Assembly: GCA_964425755.1 (NCBI GenBank)
Contig: CAYRNY010000018.1
Span: 47,561-111,560 of the forward strand
Length of the DNA: 64,000 nucleotides
DNA from: CAYRNY01 sp964425755
GTDB lineage: Bacteria; Chloroflexota; Anaerolineae; Aggregatilineales; Aggregatilineaceae
Direction: 5' to 3'
Translations under genes and position numbers: made by a program
Shown: piece by piece, positions 8,957-17,153 of the stretch
How the letters are laid out: every line of letters starts with the position of its first letter
How positions within the stretch are numbered: position 1 is the stretch's first letter
Notes under the pieces: generated by a model
The model's input: the letters and a program-made list of their open reading frames with translations, nothing else
What the model was told of the DNA's origin: nothing
The model's database searches: none

Positions 8957-9577
8957 TCAGCCCGGTGCCAGCAAGGATATCATCTCGACCAACAACGGCA
9001 AACCGACGATCTCGTGCCAACGCCCCGCCTGAGGTCCCAACACCGTAAAGCAGTCCACCGCCAGTTCGCTAACCATTGCATGGTGCAGATAGTCCGCGTG
9101 GATCGAATCCGCCATCGTGATCACCGGGTAGATAAACTCAGGCATATCGGCGGCATCGTCCATGTCACTACGCTGAAATATGCCGCGCCGCATCTGGTCC
9201 AGGGAAGGCAAACGCGGGTAATTCAGGGGCAACAGCGCCCCGACGATCTCCGCGACGACAAGCTCCAAGCCGCGCGCCTCAAACGCGTGAATGCGCTCGA
9301 CGAAACCGCCCAGCGCCACCATTCCGCGCCAGTCCAACGTCACCGGTGAATCGACCAGCGCGACCGGCCACCGCGCGAGTAGCGTCCCCTCTGCCACGCC
9401 CCAGGTCAGGTCGATCGCGCCCTCGCCGTCATCGGGCACATCCAGAGCAAACGCGCCACGCTCACCGTCAATTCGCACCGGTTCGGCGTCACCTTTCAGC
9501 CACAGCATCGCCTGTGCATAGCCCGGGATCGCCCATGCTGCTCCCTCGGTCACCAGGTGTCCCATCAACTCTGCCAT
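8957..9577 (-). CDS. Hypothetical protein
   Basis: 206 residues with no motif that I recognise. It has no signal peptide and no membrane segment. The protein is acidic, with a hydrophobic, beta-rich first half and a helical second half (AEIVGALLPLNYPRLPSLDQM, EFIYPVITMADSIHADYLHHAM) containing two adjacent His. GAGGAAG 6 bp upstream supports the start. It lies 43 bp downstream of the kinase-regulator fusion gene on the same strand and may be co-transcribed with it, which is the only hint of context. Confidence 0.65.
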   Translation of the reverse strand: MAELMGHLVTEGAAWAIPGYAQAMLWLKGDAEPVRIDGERGAFALDVPDDGEGAIDLTWGVAEGTLLARWPVALVDSPVTLDWRGMVALGGFVERIHAFEARGLELVVAEIVGALLPLNYPRLPSLDQMRRGIFQRSDMDDAADMPEFIYPVITMADSIHADYLHHAMVSELAVDCFTVLGPQAGRWHEIVGLPLLVEMISLLAPG

Positions 9578-9620
9578 AGTCTACTTCCTCGATGACGATC
9601 CTGTCCTGTGACGTGCGGTG

Positions 9621-11201
9621 TCAGCTAAACCGGTGTACATCGTCCAGCTTGATCACCCCGCGACGCAACGCAATCAACGATGTTTCGGTACGCGTCTTCG
9701 CGCCAAGTTTGGTGATCAGTTGCTTGAGCTGCTCGTCGACCAACTGCGGATCGATGCGCAGGTGGTCGGCGATCTCGTCATTGGATAACCCCGCCGCAAT
9801 GCCGATCAAAATCATACGCTCAAGCTCGCCGTATTCCTCGCCGCCATTGCTGTTCTGCTGCGTGACGAAGCCCTGGGCAACCCGTTCTGCGACGCCATGC
9901 CCCAGAACTAAGTGCCCTTTCATCACGTCACGCACGGCCTGGATCAGCGTATGTTCCTCGGTTGTCTTAAGGATATAACCGTGTGCCCCGGCGCGCAGCG
10001 CGCGCATGATGTATGAATCCTCCGTCTGGCCAGTCAAAACTAATACGCGAATGCCAGGCCATGTTTCACGAATCTGGGGCAATGCATCCAGCCCACTGAG
10101 ACCCGGCATTTCCAGGTCCAGCAGCAACACGTCAGGCTGCGTTTCGCCCACCAGCTTCAGCGTTTGCTCGCCGTTGTCCGCCTCACCTACGACCTCGATG
10201 CCTTCCGTATCATCGAGGAACATCGCTAACGTCATACGCAAAACCCGGTGATCGTCAGCCAACGCCACGCGGATCGCGCCGGTGCTGGCCTTTGCACCAG
10301 TCACGCCTACAGACTCCGCCCGAGTCTCAGACTCCGGCCTGGCCTGCGGCTTTACACCCGCTGAGGGAGACTCAATGGTCTTGCCGGGGACCAATACCTG
10401 GTCAGCCTCCGGCGCGAGCGGCGCGAGTGCGTCCGCCATTGCACGCGCCGACTCGAACCGATCCTCAGGCTGCTTTTCCAGCGCTTTGAGGATCACGCGC
10501 TCGAGTTCCGGGGGAACACCGCCCACCAGTTCGCTGGGTGGTGTTGGTGCTTTTTTCACTTGCTGCAACAGCAACACGCCGATATCGTCGGAGTCAAACG
10601 GCAGCGACCCGGTCAACATCTCGTACAACACGACACCGGTCGAATACAGGTCGGTGTGAAACGTTAATTTCATACCTTGCGCCTGTTCCGGCGAAAGATA
10701 AGCTGGCGTGCCGATGATGCGCCCCATCGCGGTGAGACGTTTTGTCGCGCCCGTGATCGCCAGCCCAAAGTCCATAATCTTGACGTCGCCATCCGGTGTA
10801 ATATGGATATTGGCCGGTTTGATATCGCGGTGAATCAGTTCGCGCTTGTGCGCGTAATCCAGCGCAAGACAGATCGCACGCCCCACCGCCGCCACCACCT
10901 CCGGCGGTGAGGGGATGAGATGGTGCAACGCCCGCCCTTCAATGTATTCAACGATCAAATACGGTTGTTTGTCCTCGCCGACGTCGTAGATCGCCATGAT
11001 GCCAGGATGATTCAGGCGGGCTGCGGCCAGCGCCTCGCGCTGAAAGCGCTTGCGCGTGGTATCATCCACGTACGGCAACAACACCTTCACCGCAACGATA
11101 CGTTGCAGGCGTGTGTCCATGGCCTTGTAAACGGTGGCAGTTGCTCCCTCACCGATTAATTCCAGTAATTCGTAGCGGTTGCCAAGTTTCTGACCTATCA
11201 T
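9621..11201 (-). CDS. Ser/Thr protein kinase fused to NarL-type response regulator
   Basis: 526 residues combining two signalling systems in one chain. Residues 8-265 are a PknB-type kinase: glycine loop IGEGATATVYK, VAVKVL lysine, catalytic HRDIKPAN, DFG motif DFGLA, and SPEQA. A Ser/Thr/Glu-rich linker (about 270-320) leads to a receiver domain (about 322-440) with the acidic pair DD, phospho-acceptor in LLLDLEMPG, Thr in VLTGQ and the conserved Lys in YILKT. The C terminus (about 455-526) is a LuxR/NarL-like helix-turn-helix (AGLSNDEIADHLRIDPQLVDEQLK). There is no transmembrane segment, so it is soluble. It may phosphorylate and control a DNA-binding regulator in cis. All catalytic residues appear intact; the fusion logic is inferred. 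Confidence 0.93.
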   Translation of the reverse strand: MIGQKLGNRYELLELIGEGATATVYKAMDTRLQRIVAVKVLLPYVDDTTRKRFQREALAAARLNHPGIMAIYDVGEDKQPYLIVEYIEGRALHHLIPSPPEVVAAVGRAICLALDYAHKRELIHRDIKPANIHITPDGDVKIMDFGLAITGATKRLTAMGRIIGTPAYLSPEQAQGMKLTFHTDLYSTGVVLYEMLTGSLPFDSDDIGVLLLQQVKKAPTPPSELVGGVPPELERVILKALEKQPEDRFESARAMADALAPLAPEADQVLVPGKTIESPSAGVKPQARPESETRAESVGVTGAKASTGAIRVALADDHRVLRMTLAMFLDDTEGIEVVGEADNGEQTLKLVGETQPDVLLLDLEMPGLSGLDALPQIRETWPGIRVLVLTGQTEDSYIMRALRAGAHGYILKTTEEHTLIQAVRDVMKGHLVLGHGVAERVAQGFVTQQNSNGGEEYGELERMILIGIAAGLSNDEIADHLRIDPQLVDEQLKQLITKLGAKTRTETSLIALRRGVIKLDDVHRFS

Positions 11202-11384
11202 CTCACTGCCCCACTGTCAAGGTCTGCGAGGATCGCAGGAGAGTGTACAAATGACCGGGCGTATACGCAACTATCCAACCGGCACGTCCTGTTACCGGGC
11301 ACGCGCGGACCTGACCGTAACTTGCCAGTCCTGGCAGAAGACAGTAGAGTAGCGGCGGCATCATAACAGCGAAGGAGGATCGCC

Positions 11385-12251
11385 TTGACGATCGACCATT
11401 CCACCCCGTCGCGCCGCGCGCGCCATTGGAACCTCGTTGTCCTGGCACTTGTGCTCCTGGCGGGATTGCTCACAGGCTGCGGCGTCGATTCGGGCACCGT
11501 CGAGACCGTTGATGACGCGGTCAAGCTTCTACAGGATATCGAACGGAACGGGATATGGAGCATCACCGAAGACGGACTCGACGCGCTCGCCGAACAAAAC
11601 TCCTACGTGGCAACGTTGCAGGTCGAAGCCACGATGCCGGAAGCCGGATCCGCAACGGCCTTTTCCCATCTAGCGCTCACGGTCACGGTGGATGCCGATG
11701 GCAACACGCGTTACACGCTGGAACAGGGCGACCAAAGCACGCGCTACACGCAATATCGCGCGCCCGATCCCGCTGACAATAGCGCACCATCCCCGGCTGG
11801 CGTTTATCGTGAAGACAACGGATACTATACATGCGCCGATGCTGTAATCCAGCGCCTGCTCGGGCGTGGCCTGTCCAGTGTGTTTGAAGTTTATGCACTC
11901 GACGCGATCGGCGCGCGCACGCTGGCAGTGGTCGAGAAGGATGGCGACAGCACCATCGCCGAACGGGATGCCACGCATTACACAATTGAAACCCGGTTGG
12001 ACGACGCGCTCGAAATCCTCGAACGCGCGGAAGATCGGGCCCTGCGCGACCAGATCGAAGCAACAGAGGCGGCAACACTCAGCGGATCGCTGGACCTGGA
12101 TAACGCGACCGGGGCGCTGTTACATCTTGACATAAGTTATGCCAACGCAACCGGCGGCGAGCAACTGGCACTCGTCTTCGACGTGACGCGGTGGGGCGAC
12201 ACGCCTGGCATCACACTTCCTGCCGGTGAGAGCATCACGCTGTGCGATTAG
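11385..12251 (+). CDS. Secreted lipoprotein of unknown function
   Basis: 288 residues. A basic N terminus, hydrophobic core and lipobox LLTGC (Cys at about residue 32) mark it as a lipoprotein attached to the outer face of the membrane. The mature part resembles the LppX/LprG-like sort of all-beta lipoproteins in its alternating polar strands, but I cannot name the family. The start is TTG at 11385, fixed by GGAGG at 11374-11378 six bases upstream; no ATG is suitably placed. It is divergent from the kinase-regulator gene, with a 183-bp shared intergenic region. Confidence 0.75.
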   Translation: MTIDHSTPSRRARHWNLVVLALVLLAGLLTGCGVDSGTVETVDDAVKLLQDIERNGIWSITEDGLDALAEQNSYVATLQVEATMPEAGSATAFSHLALTVTVDADGNTRYTLEQGDQSTRYTQYRAPDPADNSAPSPAGVYREDNGYYTCADAVIQRLLGRGLSSVFEVYALDAIGARTLAVVEKDGDSTIAERDATHYTIETRLDDALEILERAEDRALRDQIEATEAATLSGSLDLDNATGALLHLDISYANATGGEQLALVFDVTRWGDTPGITLPAGESITLCD

Positions 12252-12330
12252 TCGAGTGATCGAGCCAGCACATCACGCCAACCGGTAAAAATCGCATTCG
12301 CTGCGCACAACACGCAAGAGGGTAGCTGCC

Positions 12331-13164
12331 ATGATCGACGCCGAACTCGCAATCCTCAGCATCGTGGCCGAAGGTCCCATACACGGCTACGCGATCGAGT
12401 CTGTGATCACAGAGCGCGGGCTGCGTGGATGGACCAATATCGGGACGTCATCACTGTTCTACGTGCTGCAAAAACTCGAGCGGCAGGGTCTGCTAACAAG
12501 CACCCTCCCGCCACAGCCAGAAGCCGATCAAGCAGGTCGCCAGTACCGCATCACGCCCGCCGGATACGGCGTGCTGCAGACCGCGATCGCCGATCTGCTC
12601 AGCACGCCACGCGACTACAGCAACGGCTTTGAGCTGGGACTGGCAAATCTGCATGTGCTGCCACCGGAGCAAATTCGCACCGCCTTCACTGCCTACACAC
12701 AAGAACTGGAAACGCGCCTGCACCAAATGCGCGTCCGCCGTGACCGTGTGCAGAACTCCCCCGTGCCATTGAATATTACGGCGATATTTGATCGCCATAT
12801 CGCGTTGCTAGGAACTGAGCTTACATGGCTCACACAGTTCATCGCCGCGTGGGAAGCCCAGGCCCCACCCGACGACAGTCCTTCGCCGCCCGAACCCGCC
12901 GACATCCCACGCATGAAACAGGTGATTCTGCCCCACGATAGCGACTCGCCGCACCGGGTCCCCACGCGCAGGCGCCACCCCGGCAGCGGCCATCCCCCAT
13001 CGCTGAGCGAAGCGGAAACCGACCGGTCACTTTCTACACCGGATGCCGCTACGACCTCACACCACACGGATGATCACGCGCTCGATCGCGCCGAAGACCC
13101 CACGCCCAGCGATCACAGGCTGGATGGCACCGGCGACGACACGACCGATCAACCGCCGGATTGA
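12331..13164 (+). CDS. PadR-family transcriptional regulator with disordered C-terminal tail
   Basis: 277 residues. The first 85 form the PadR winged helix: LAILSIVAEGPIHGYAIES, then SSLFYVLQKLERQGLL and the wing QYRITPAGY. Residues about 90-175 are the helical dimerisation part (Vir-type). From about 175 on, 100 residues of Pro, Asp, His and Ser look disordered, which is unusual for the family (normally 110-190 residues). It has no DNA-adjacent target gene that is obvious; the lipoprotein gene lies 79 bp upstream on the same strand, and the two may be co-transcribed. Confidence 0.88.
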   Translation: MIDAELAILSIVAEGPIHGYAIESVITERGLRGWTNIGTSSLFYVLQKLERQGLLTSTLPPQPEADQAGRQYRITPAGYGVLQTAIADLLSTPRDYSNGFELGLANLHVLPPEQIRTAFTAYTQELETRLHQMRVRRDRVQNSPVPLNITAIFDRHIALLGTELTWLTQFIAAWEAQAPPDDSPSPPEPADIPRMKQVILPHDSDSPHRVPTRRRHPGSGHPPSLSEAETDRSLSTPDAATTSHHTDDHALDRAEDPTPSDHRLDGTGDDTTDQPPD

Positions 13165-13243
13165 CCGTCCTGGACCCAGACGCAGGCATTTAGCATAAAG
13201 ACAACGGTTAGATATACATAACGTACCATAAACGCCGTTTCCG

Positions 13244-13252
13244 TGTTACACT
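13244..13252 (+). promoter_or_regulatory. Extended -10 promoter element
   Basis: TG-T-TACACT (-10 at 13247-13252) with no good -35. It lies 118 bp before the receiver-histidine kinase gene, in an otherwise featureless 205-bp gap. Confidence 0.45.
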
Positions 13253-13369
13253 AGCCTCGTCAGTATCCAAAAGGGCGCAGATGCGTGTATCGGGCTGTTG
13301 CATTCGCGGCATACACAGTCCGAACACCGCACGGGATTCCTTATGGCTTGAACCCGCCAGAGAAACCTT

Positions 13370-14629
13370 ATGACACAGAAAGCCACGATCCTGTACATCG
13401 AGGACGATCAGAACAGCCAGAACCTGATCCAGCGCGTGTTGGCACATGCCGGATACAATGTGTTGCTGGCATCACGCGCTCTGGAAGGCATCGACATGGC
13501 GCAGCGCCACCAGCCTGACTTGATACTGACCGATATCAATCTGCCCGACCTCAGCGGGCGCGAGATCGCGGTCCGGCTGCGGGCAGACCCACAACTCGCT
13601 CAAGTGCCGATCATCGCCGTGACGGCGCAAAGTCACGCCTTTGAACGCGACAAAACATTCGTCGCCGGGGTGACAGGCTACCTGACCAAGCCGGTTAATG
13701 TCGAAACGCTTGCCAGGACTGTCGAGGACTACCTGGCCGGACACAAGGATGAGGTTGACGCGACGACGCTAAAAGATGCGCAGCGCGCGTATAACCTGGA
13801 TCTGGTCAAGCGGCTGGAAGCACATGTGCGCGAGCTGGAAGAACGTAACCGTGCGCTCAAACGGGTGGACCAGCTCAAAGACGATTTCATCCAGCTCACA
13901 GCACACGAACTGCGCACACCGCTGACAACGGTGTATGGCTACAGCCGCCTGGTGCAGACATCGCCTGCAATCCAGCAAGTGATGCAGCAAAACCCTGAAG
14001 TCAACGCCGCGTTGACTGGACTGCTCGAGTCAATTGAGCGCCTGCATACCGTAGTAGACGAGATCATCATCGTCTCACGCATCGCGTCCGGTCGCGTGGA
14101 CCTGAAACTCAGCAGCACCGATCTGAAACAACTGCTGGAACAACTGCTGCGGGATTACGACGCGGTCATCAAACAGCGCAGGATTCGCGTGGTGTACAAA
14201 CTGGATGACTGGGATATCTCACTCGTCGCCGATCGCGACCTGATCGAACTGGCGTTAAGCAACCTGCTGGGAAACGCGATTAAATACACGCCTGACGGCG
14301 GCATCGTGCGATTGGACGTTAACTGCCAACCTGACGCCTACGTTCGCATCCAGGTTGAGGACAGCGGGATCGGCATCGACCCGCACGATCAACAAAACAT
14401 CTTCGATCGCTTTTACACAGCCGGCGACACACAGCTTCATTCGACCAGCAAAACCGCCTTTCGCGGCGGTGGATTGGGGTTAGGGCTGGCGATCTGCCGG
14501 GGCATCGTCGAGGCTCACAACGGTAGAATCTGGGTCGAAAGCGACGGCTGCGATCCCGAACGTATGCCCGGTAGCACGTTCAGCATCGAACTGCCGCTAG
14601 ACGGCTTGCCGGGCACCGACAATGCCTAA
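13370..14629 (+). CDS. Hybrid response regulator-histidine kinase
   Basis: 419 soluble residues. An N-terminal receiver domain (1-122) has the acidic pair E11-D12-D13, phospho-acceptor Asp55 in LTDINLPD and Lys in YLTKP. A short coiled coil follows (about 130-165), then HisKA with phospho-acceptor His179 in AHELRTPL, and HATPase_c with the N box NLLGNAIKYTP, G1 DSGIGID and G2 GGGLGLGLAIC. There is no sensor or membrane domain, so it probably takes its signal through its receiver from another kinase. Two signalling genes flank it (PadR upstream, PP2C downstream), each with its own likely promoter. Confidence 0.93.
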   Translation: MTQKATILYIEDDQNSQNLIQRVLAHAGYNVLLASRALEGIDMAQRHQPDLILTDINLPDLSGREIAVRLRADPQLAQVPIIAVTAQSHAFERDKTFVAGVTGYLTKPVNVETLARTVEDYLAGHKDEVDATTLKDAQRAYNLDLVKRLEAHVRELEERNRALKRVDQLKDDFIQLTAHELRTPLTTVYGYSRLVQTSPAIQQVMQQNPEVNAALTGLLESIERLHTVVDEIIIVSRIASGRVDLKLSSTDLKQLLEQLLRDYDAVIKQRRIRVVYKLDDWDISLVADRDLIELALSNLLGNAIKYTPDGGIVRLDVNCQPDAYVRIQVEDSGIGIDPHDQQNIFDRFYTAGDTQLHSTSKTAFRGGGLGLGLAICRGIVEAHNGRIWVESDGCDPERMPGSTFSIELPLDGLPGTDNA

Positions 14630-14730
14630 CCCGCAGGTTATGCGGTTCGTCCCGTTGACGCAGGTATTATCAGAAACACCGGTTTCAGCGCGGCGCAGCG
14701 GCCTGCACGCCCCGCCAGCACAACGGTTAT

Positions 14731-14758
14731 TTGCACCCCGGTGCGCAGCCAGTAAAAT
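14731..14758 (+). promoter_or_regulatory. Probable promoter of the PP2C gene
   Basis: TTGCAC at 14731-14736, 16-bp spacer, TAAAAT at 14753-14758; 35 bp before the ATG at 14794, which has AGGAGAG just upstream. Confidence 0.6.
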
Positions 14759-14793
14759 CATAAGATGCATCCTGGCAACTAGGAGAGATCCGC

Positions 14794-16089
14794 ATGGAAA
14801 CTCGCACGTGCCCCCACTGCGGACACGACAATCTACCGCGCGCTGTCTTTTGCTTCCAGTGCGGGACAAACCTCGACGATCCGCCCGTCGTTCGGGGTAT
14901 CCACCGGCAGCGTCGCCACGTCGAAGACGCGATACGCTATATACACGGACGTGAAAACACGATCGAGCCTGACATCGTCAAGCACCTGCGTGAAGCCAAA
15001 GCGAAACTGCCCCCACCCATTGAGGGCGCGCCGATCACCTGCCTGCGCTGCGGCACGTTGAACCGGCCCCTGGCAAGTTTCTGCATCGGCTGCGGGGCCT
15101 CGCTTTCCGTACCGGATGAGATCGATACACAACACCCCATCCCACGCGCCAGTGCCATTACGGACGTGGGCCGGATACGTGAAAACAACGAAGACCGCGT
15201 TGGACTGTGGGCACGGCATGGCATTGTGCTGGCCGTTGTCGCGGACGGAATGGGCGGCGCCGTAGCTGGGGAAGAGGCGAGCCGCCTCGTGATCGAAGCG
15301 GTCCAGGCGGATTTTCTAGGGGAAGCACGCGGCAGCGAAACCCTGCGCGACCTGTCCGAGGACGAAATCTCCGACAAACTGCGTTCAGCCGTGCGCCGGG
15401 CCAATCGCGCGATTATTGCCCGCACCAATGAACAACCCGAACTGCAAGGCATGGGCACGACCATCACGATGGCCTTCGTACGCGGTAACCGTGTGATCCT
15501 GGCCCATGTAGGGGATAGCCGTGCCTATCTGGTCGACGGGCGCGAAAACTGGATCAACCAGATCACAGACGATCACAGCTTTGTCGAGGCACTACTGGCG
15601 TCCGGGCACATCACACCGGAGCAGGCCGCCGTTCACCCGATGCGAAATGTGCTATACCGCGCACTCGGCCAGATCGAAGACACAGAAGCCGATCTCTACA
15701 GCCGCACCCTGCACGAGGGGGACTGGCTCATCTTATGCTCTGACGGCCTGACACGGCACGTCAATCCGGCAGAGATCGCGGAGATCGCCCACCAAAACAC
15801 GACGCCTGACGACGTCGCGCAGGAACTTGTCACCCGTGCCAACGAACGCGGTGGCGAAGATAACATCAGCGCGGTGGTGATCAAAATGGAAAGCGCGGAA
15901 GAGATCACGCCGGAGACACCACCTGATCCGGCCTACCTGACCGATACACAGGTCGGGCTGTACCAATCGCCGCTGGAAGATGACGACGCACTCGCGGATT
16001 ATGACACCGCGGAAATCGAGCCGGTTCCCGCAGAAAATGAGAATGATACGGACGACACAGAATCTCCCGAATCACGCCAGGGCACATGA
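14794..16089 (+). CDS. Zinc-ribbon PP2C-family Ser/Thr protein phosphatase
   Basis: 431 residues. Two zinc ribbons occupy the N terminus: CPHCG...FCFQC (about 6-28) and CLRCG...FCIGC (about 87-105). The catalytic PP2C domain (about 120-367) contains the metal-binding motifs DVGRIRENNEDRVG, VVADGMGGAVAGEEA, LAHVGDSRAYLV, LILCSDGLTRHV and GGEDNISAVV; these Asp residues bind the two Mn/Mg ions. The C terminus is acidic and disordered. It removes phosphate from Ser/Thr and is the natural opponent of PknB-type kinases such as the fusion kinase at 9621-11201, though a direct link is inference. Confidence 0.94.
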   Translation: METRTCPHCGHDNLPRAVFCFQCGTNLDDPPVVRGIHRQRRHVEDAIRYIHGRENTIEPDIVKHLREAKAKLPPPIEGAPITCLRCGTLNRPLASFCIGCGASLSVPDEIDTQHPIPRASAITDVGRIRENNEDRVGLWARHGIVLAVVADGMGGAVAGEEASRLVIEAVQADFLGEARGSETLRDLSEDEISDKLRSAVRRANRAIIARTNEQPELQGMGTTITMAFVRGNRVILAHVGDSRAYLVDGRENWINQITDDHSFVEALLASGHITPEQAAVHPMRNVLYRALGQIEDTEADLYSRTLHEGDWLILCSDGLTRHVNPAEIAEIAHQNTTPDDVAQELVTRANERGGEDNISAVVIKMESAEEITPETPPDPAYLTDTQVGLYQSPLEDDDALADYDTAEIEPVPAENENDTDDTESPESRQGT

Positions 16090-16224
16090 ATAATACGAAA
16101 GGCAAGCCAACACACTTGCGGCGTGACTAATGTACCAGTGACGCAACCCGCCGCCACATGTTATTTTAATGTTGTGTATCGTTTGTGCGCTAAGCGTATC
16201 TAAATCAATAATGGAGGTCTTATT

Positions 16225-16371
16225 ATGCTCTATCTACCGCGCGAAGAAGGTCAAGGGCTTGTTGAGTACGCGCTGATCCTCGTTCTGGTGGCCGTTGTGG
16301 TCATCATCATTCTGGCCCTGCTCGGCCCGGCGATCGGCAATATCTTCTCGACCATCGTGGAGAACCTGTAA
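16225..16371 (+). CDS. Flp-family type IVb pilin, orphan
   Basis: A 48-residue ORF too short for most gene callers, with ATG at 16225 and GGAGG at 16213-16217. It reads MLYLPREEGQGLVEYALIL, then a continuous hydrophobic helix and GPAIGNIFSTIVENL. The prepilin site is clear: cleavage after Gly9 places Glu14 at +5 followed by Tyr, as in Flp pilins. After processing by a TadV/CpaA-type peptidase it would be assembled by Tad machinery, none of which is in this window. It has its own strong terminator 46 bp downstream. Confidence 0.88.
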   Translation: MLYLPREEGQGLVEYALILVLVAVVVIIILALLGPAIGNIFSTIVENL

Positions 16372-16416
16372 GGCATCACAGGCAGCCAGTCGGCTGCCGG
16401 CCATGCTCAGGTCCGC

Positions 16417-16443
16417 AAACGCCCACCACACGTGGGCGTTTCT
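16417..16443. terminator. Bidirectional hairpin terminator
   Basis: AAACGCCCAC / GTGGGCGTTT, a perfect 10-bp stem with a 5-base loop. It serves the pilin gene on the plus strand and, read backwards, the cyclic-nucleotide gene ending at 16486. Confidence 0.85.
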
Positions 16444-16485
16444 GTGTGATCGCGCTGTGCATGTGTACTTCGCCAGCACGCGCCG

Positions 16486-17109
16486 TCATGCAGTCTGCGT
16501 CGGCCCGCCGGACTGCCCTGCATGATCGCCTTGCGCCCGTTTCAGCGCCGCTTCACGCGTCTGCACATCCTGCACCATACGCACAAACGTGCTGACAAGC
16601 TCGTGAATCTCGCCGCTTGAACCGGAGTCCGGCGCGACATCAACGATCTGGTAATTTCCCTGCGCAAGCTGGCGGGTGGCATCCATCACATGCTGCAGAT
16701 ACATCGTCGTGTAACGCACACGCTCGACCAGATTCCGCATCATTGACAGCCCAACAACCGGTCGCTCGCGCAGGAACGCGATGAAGTCATCGCGCTGCAA
16801 CACCAGCACGTCAAGCGCTTCTGCCGCCGCAACGGCTGTCGACCGGGGCCGGTTGTCCAGCATGGAGAACTCGCCGAACATTTCGTCCAGATAGCGCACG
16901 GTGAATTCGTTCCCGTCGGCATCCTGTGTGTAAATGCGTACCTTGCCCTTCAGGATCACATACATCGAATCGCCGGGATCGCCACGCTGGAACAACACCT
17001 CGCCCTTAGCGTAGTGCTTGAGCTGCATGACGCCGATGAGCGCTTCCCGGTCCGCAGGGGGAACGCCTTTGAACAGCGCGTAATTCTCCAACCGCTCAGC
17101 AATATCCAT
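16486..17109 (-). CDS. Cyclic-nucleotide-binding-domain protein without DNA-binding domain
   Basis: 207 residues. A CRP-type cyclic-nucleotide-binding fold (about 5-125) shows the phosphate-binding cassette GEFSMLDNRPRSTAV. After a long helix, the C terminus (about 145-190) reads QLAQGNYQIVDV...GEIHELVSTFVRMVQDVQ, which resembles a HAMP-type helix pair. There is no helix-turn-helix, so it is not a transcription factor. It follows the PrsW fusion gene by 44 bp on the same strand, and shares the same C-terminal pattern after the CNB domain, so the two probably act together and one may have arisen from the other. Confidence 0.86.
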   Translation of the reverse strand: MDIAERLENYALFKGVPPADREALIGVMQLKHYAKGEVLFQRGDPGDSMYVILKGKVRIYTQDADGNEFTVRYLDEMFGEFSMLDNRPRSTAVAAAEALDVLVLQRDDFIAFLRERPVVGLSMMRNLVERVRYTTMYLQHVMDATRQLAQGNYQIVDVAPDSGSSGEIHELVSTFVRMVQDVQTREAALKRAQGDHAGQSGGPTQTA

Positions 17110-17153
17110 GTGCCGTCATCCTCGCGACCAACGCCTTAGCGCGTAGGTACCTG

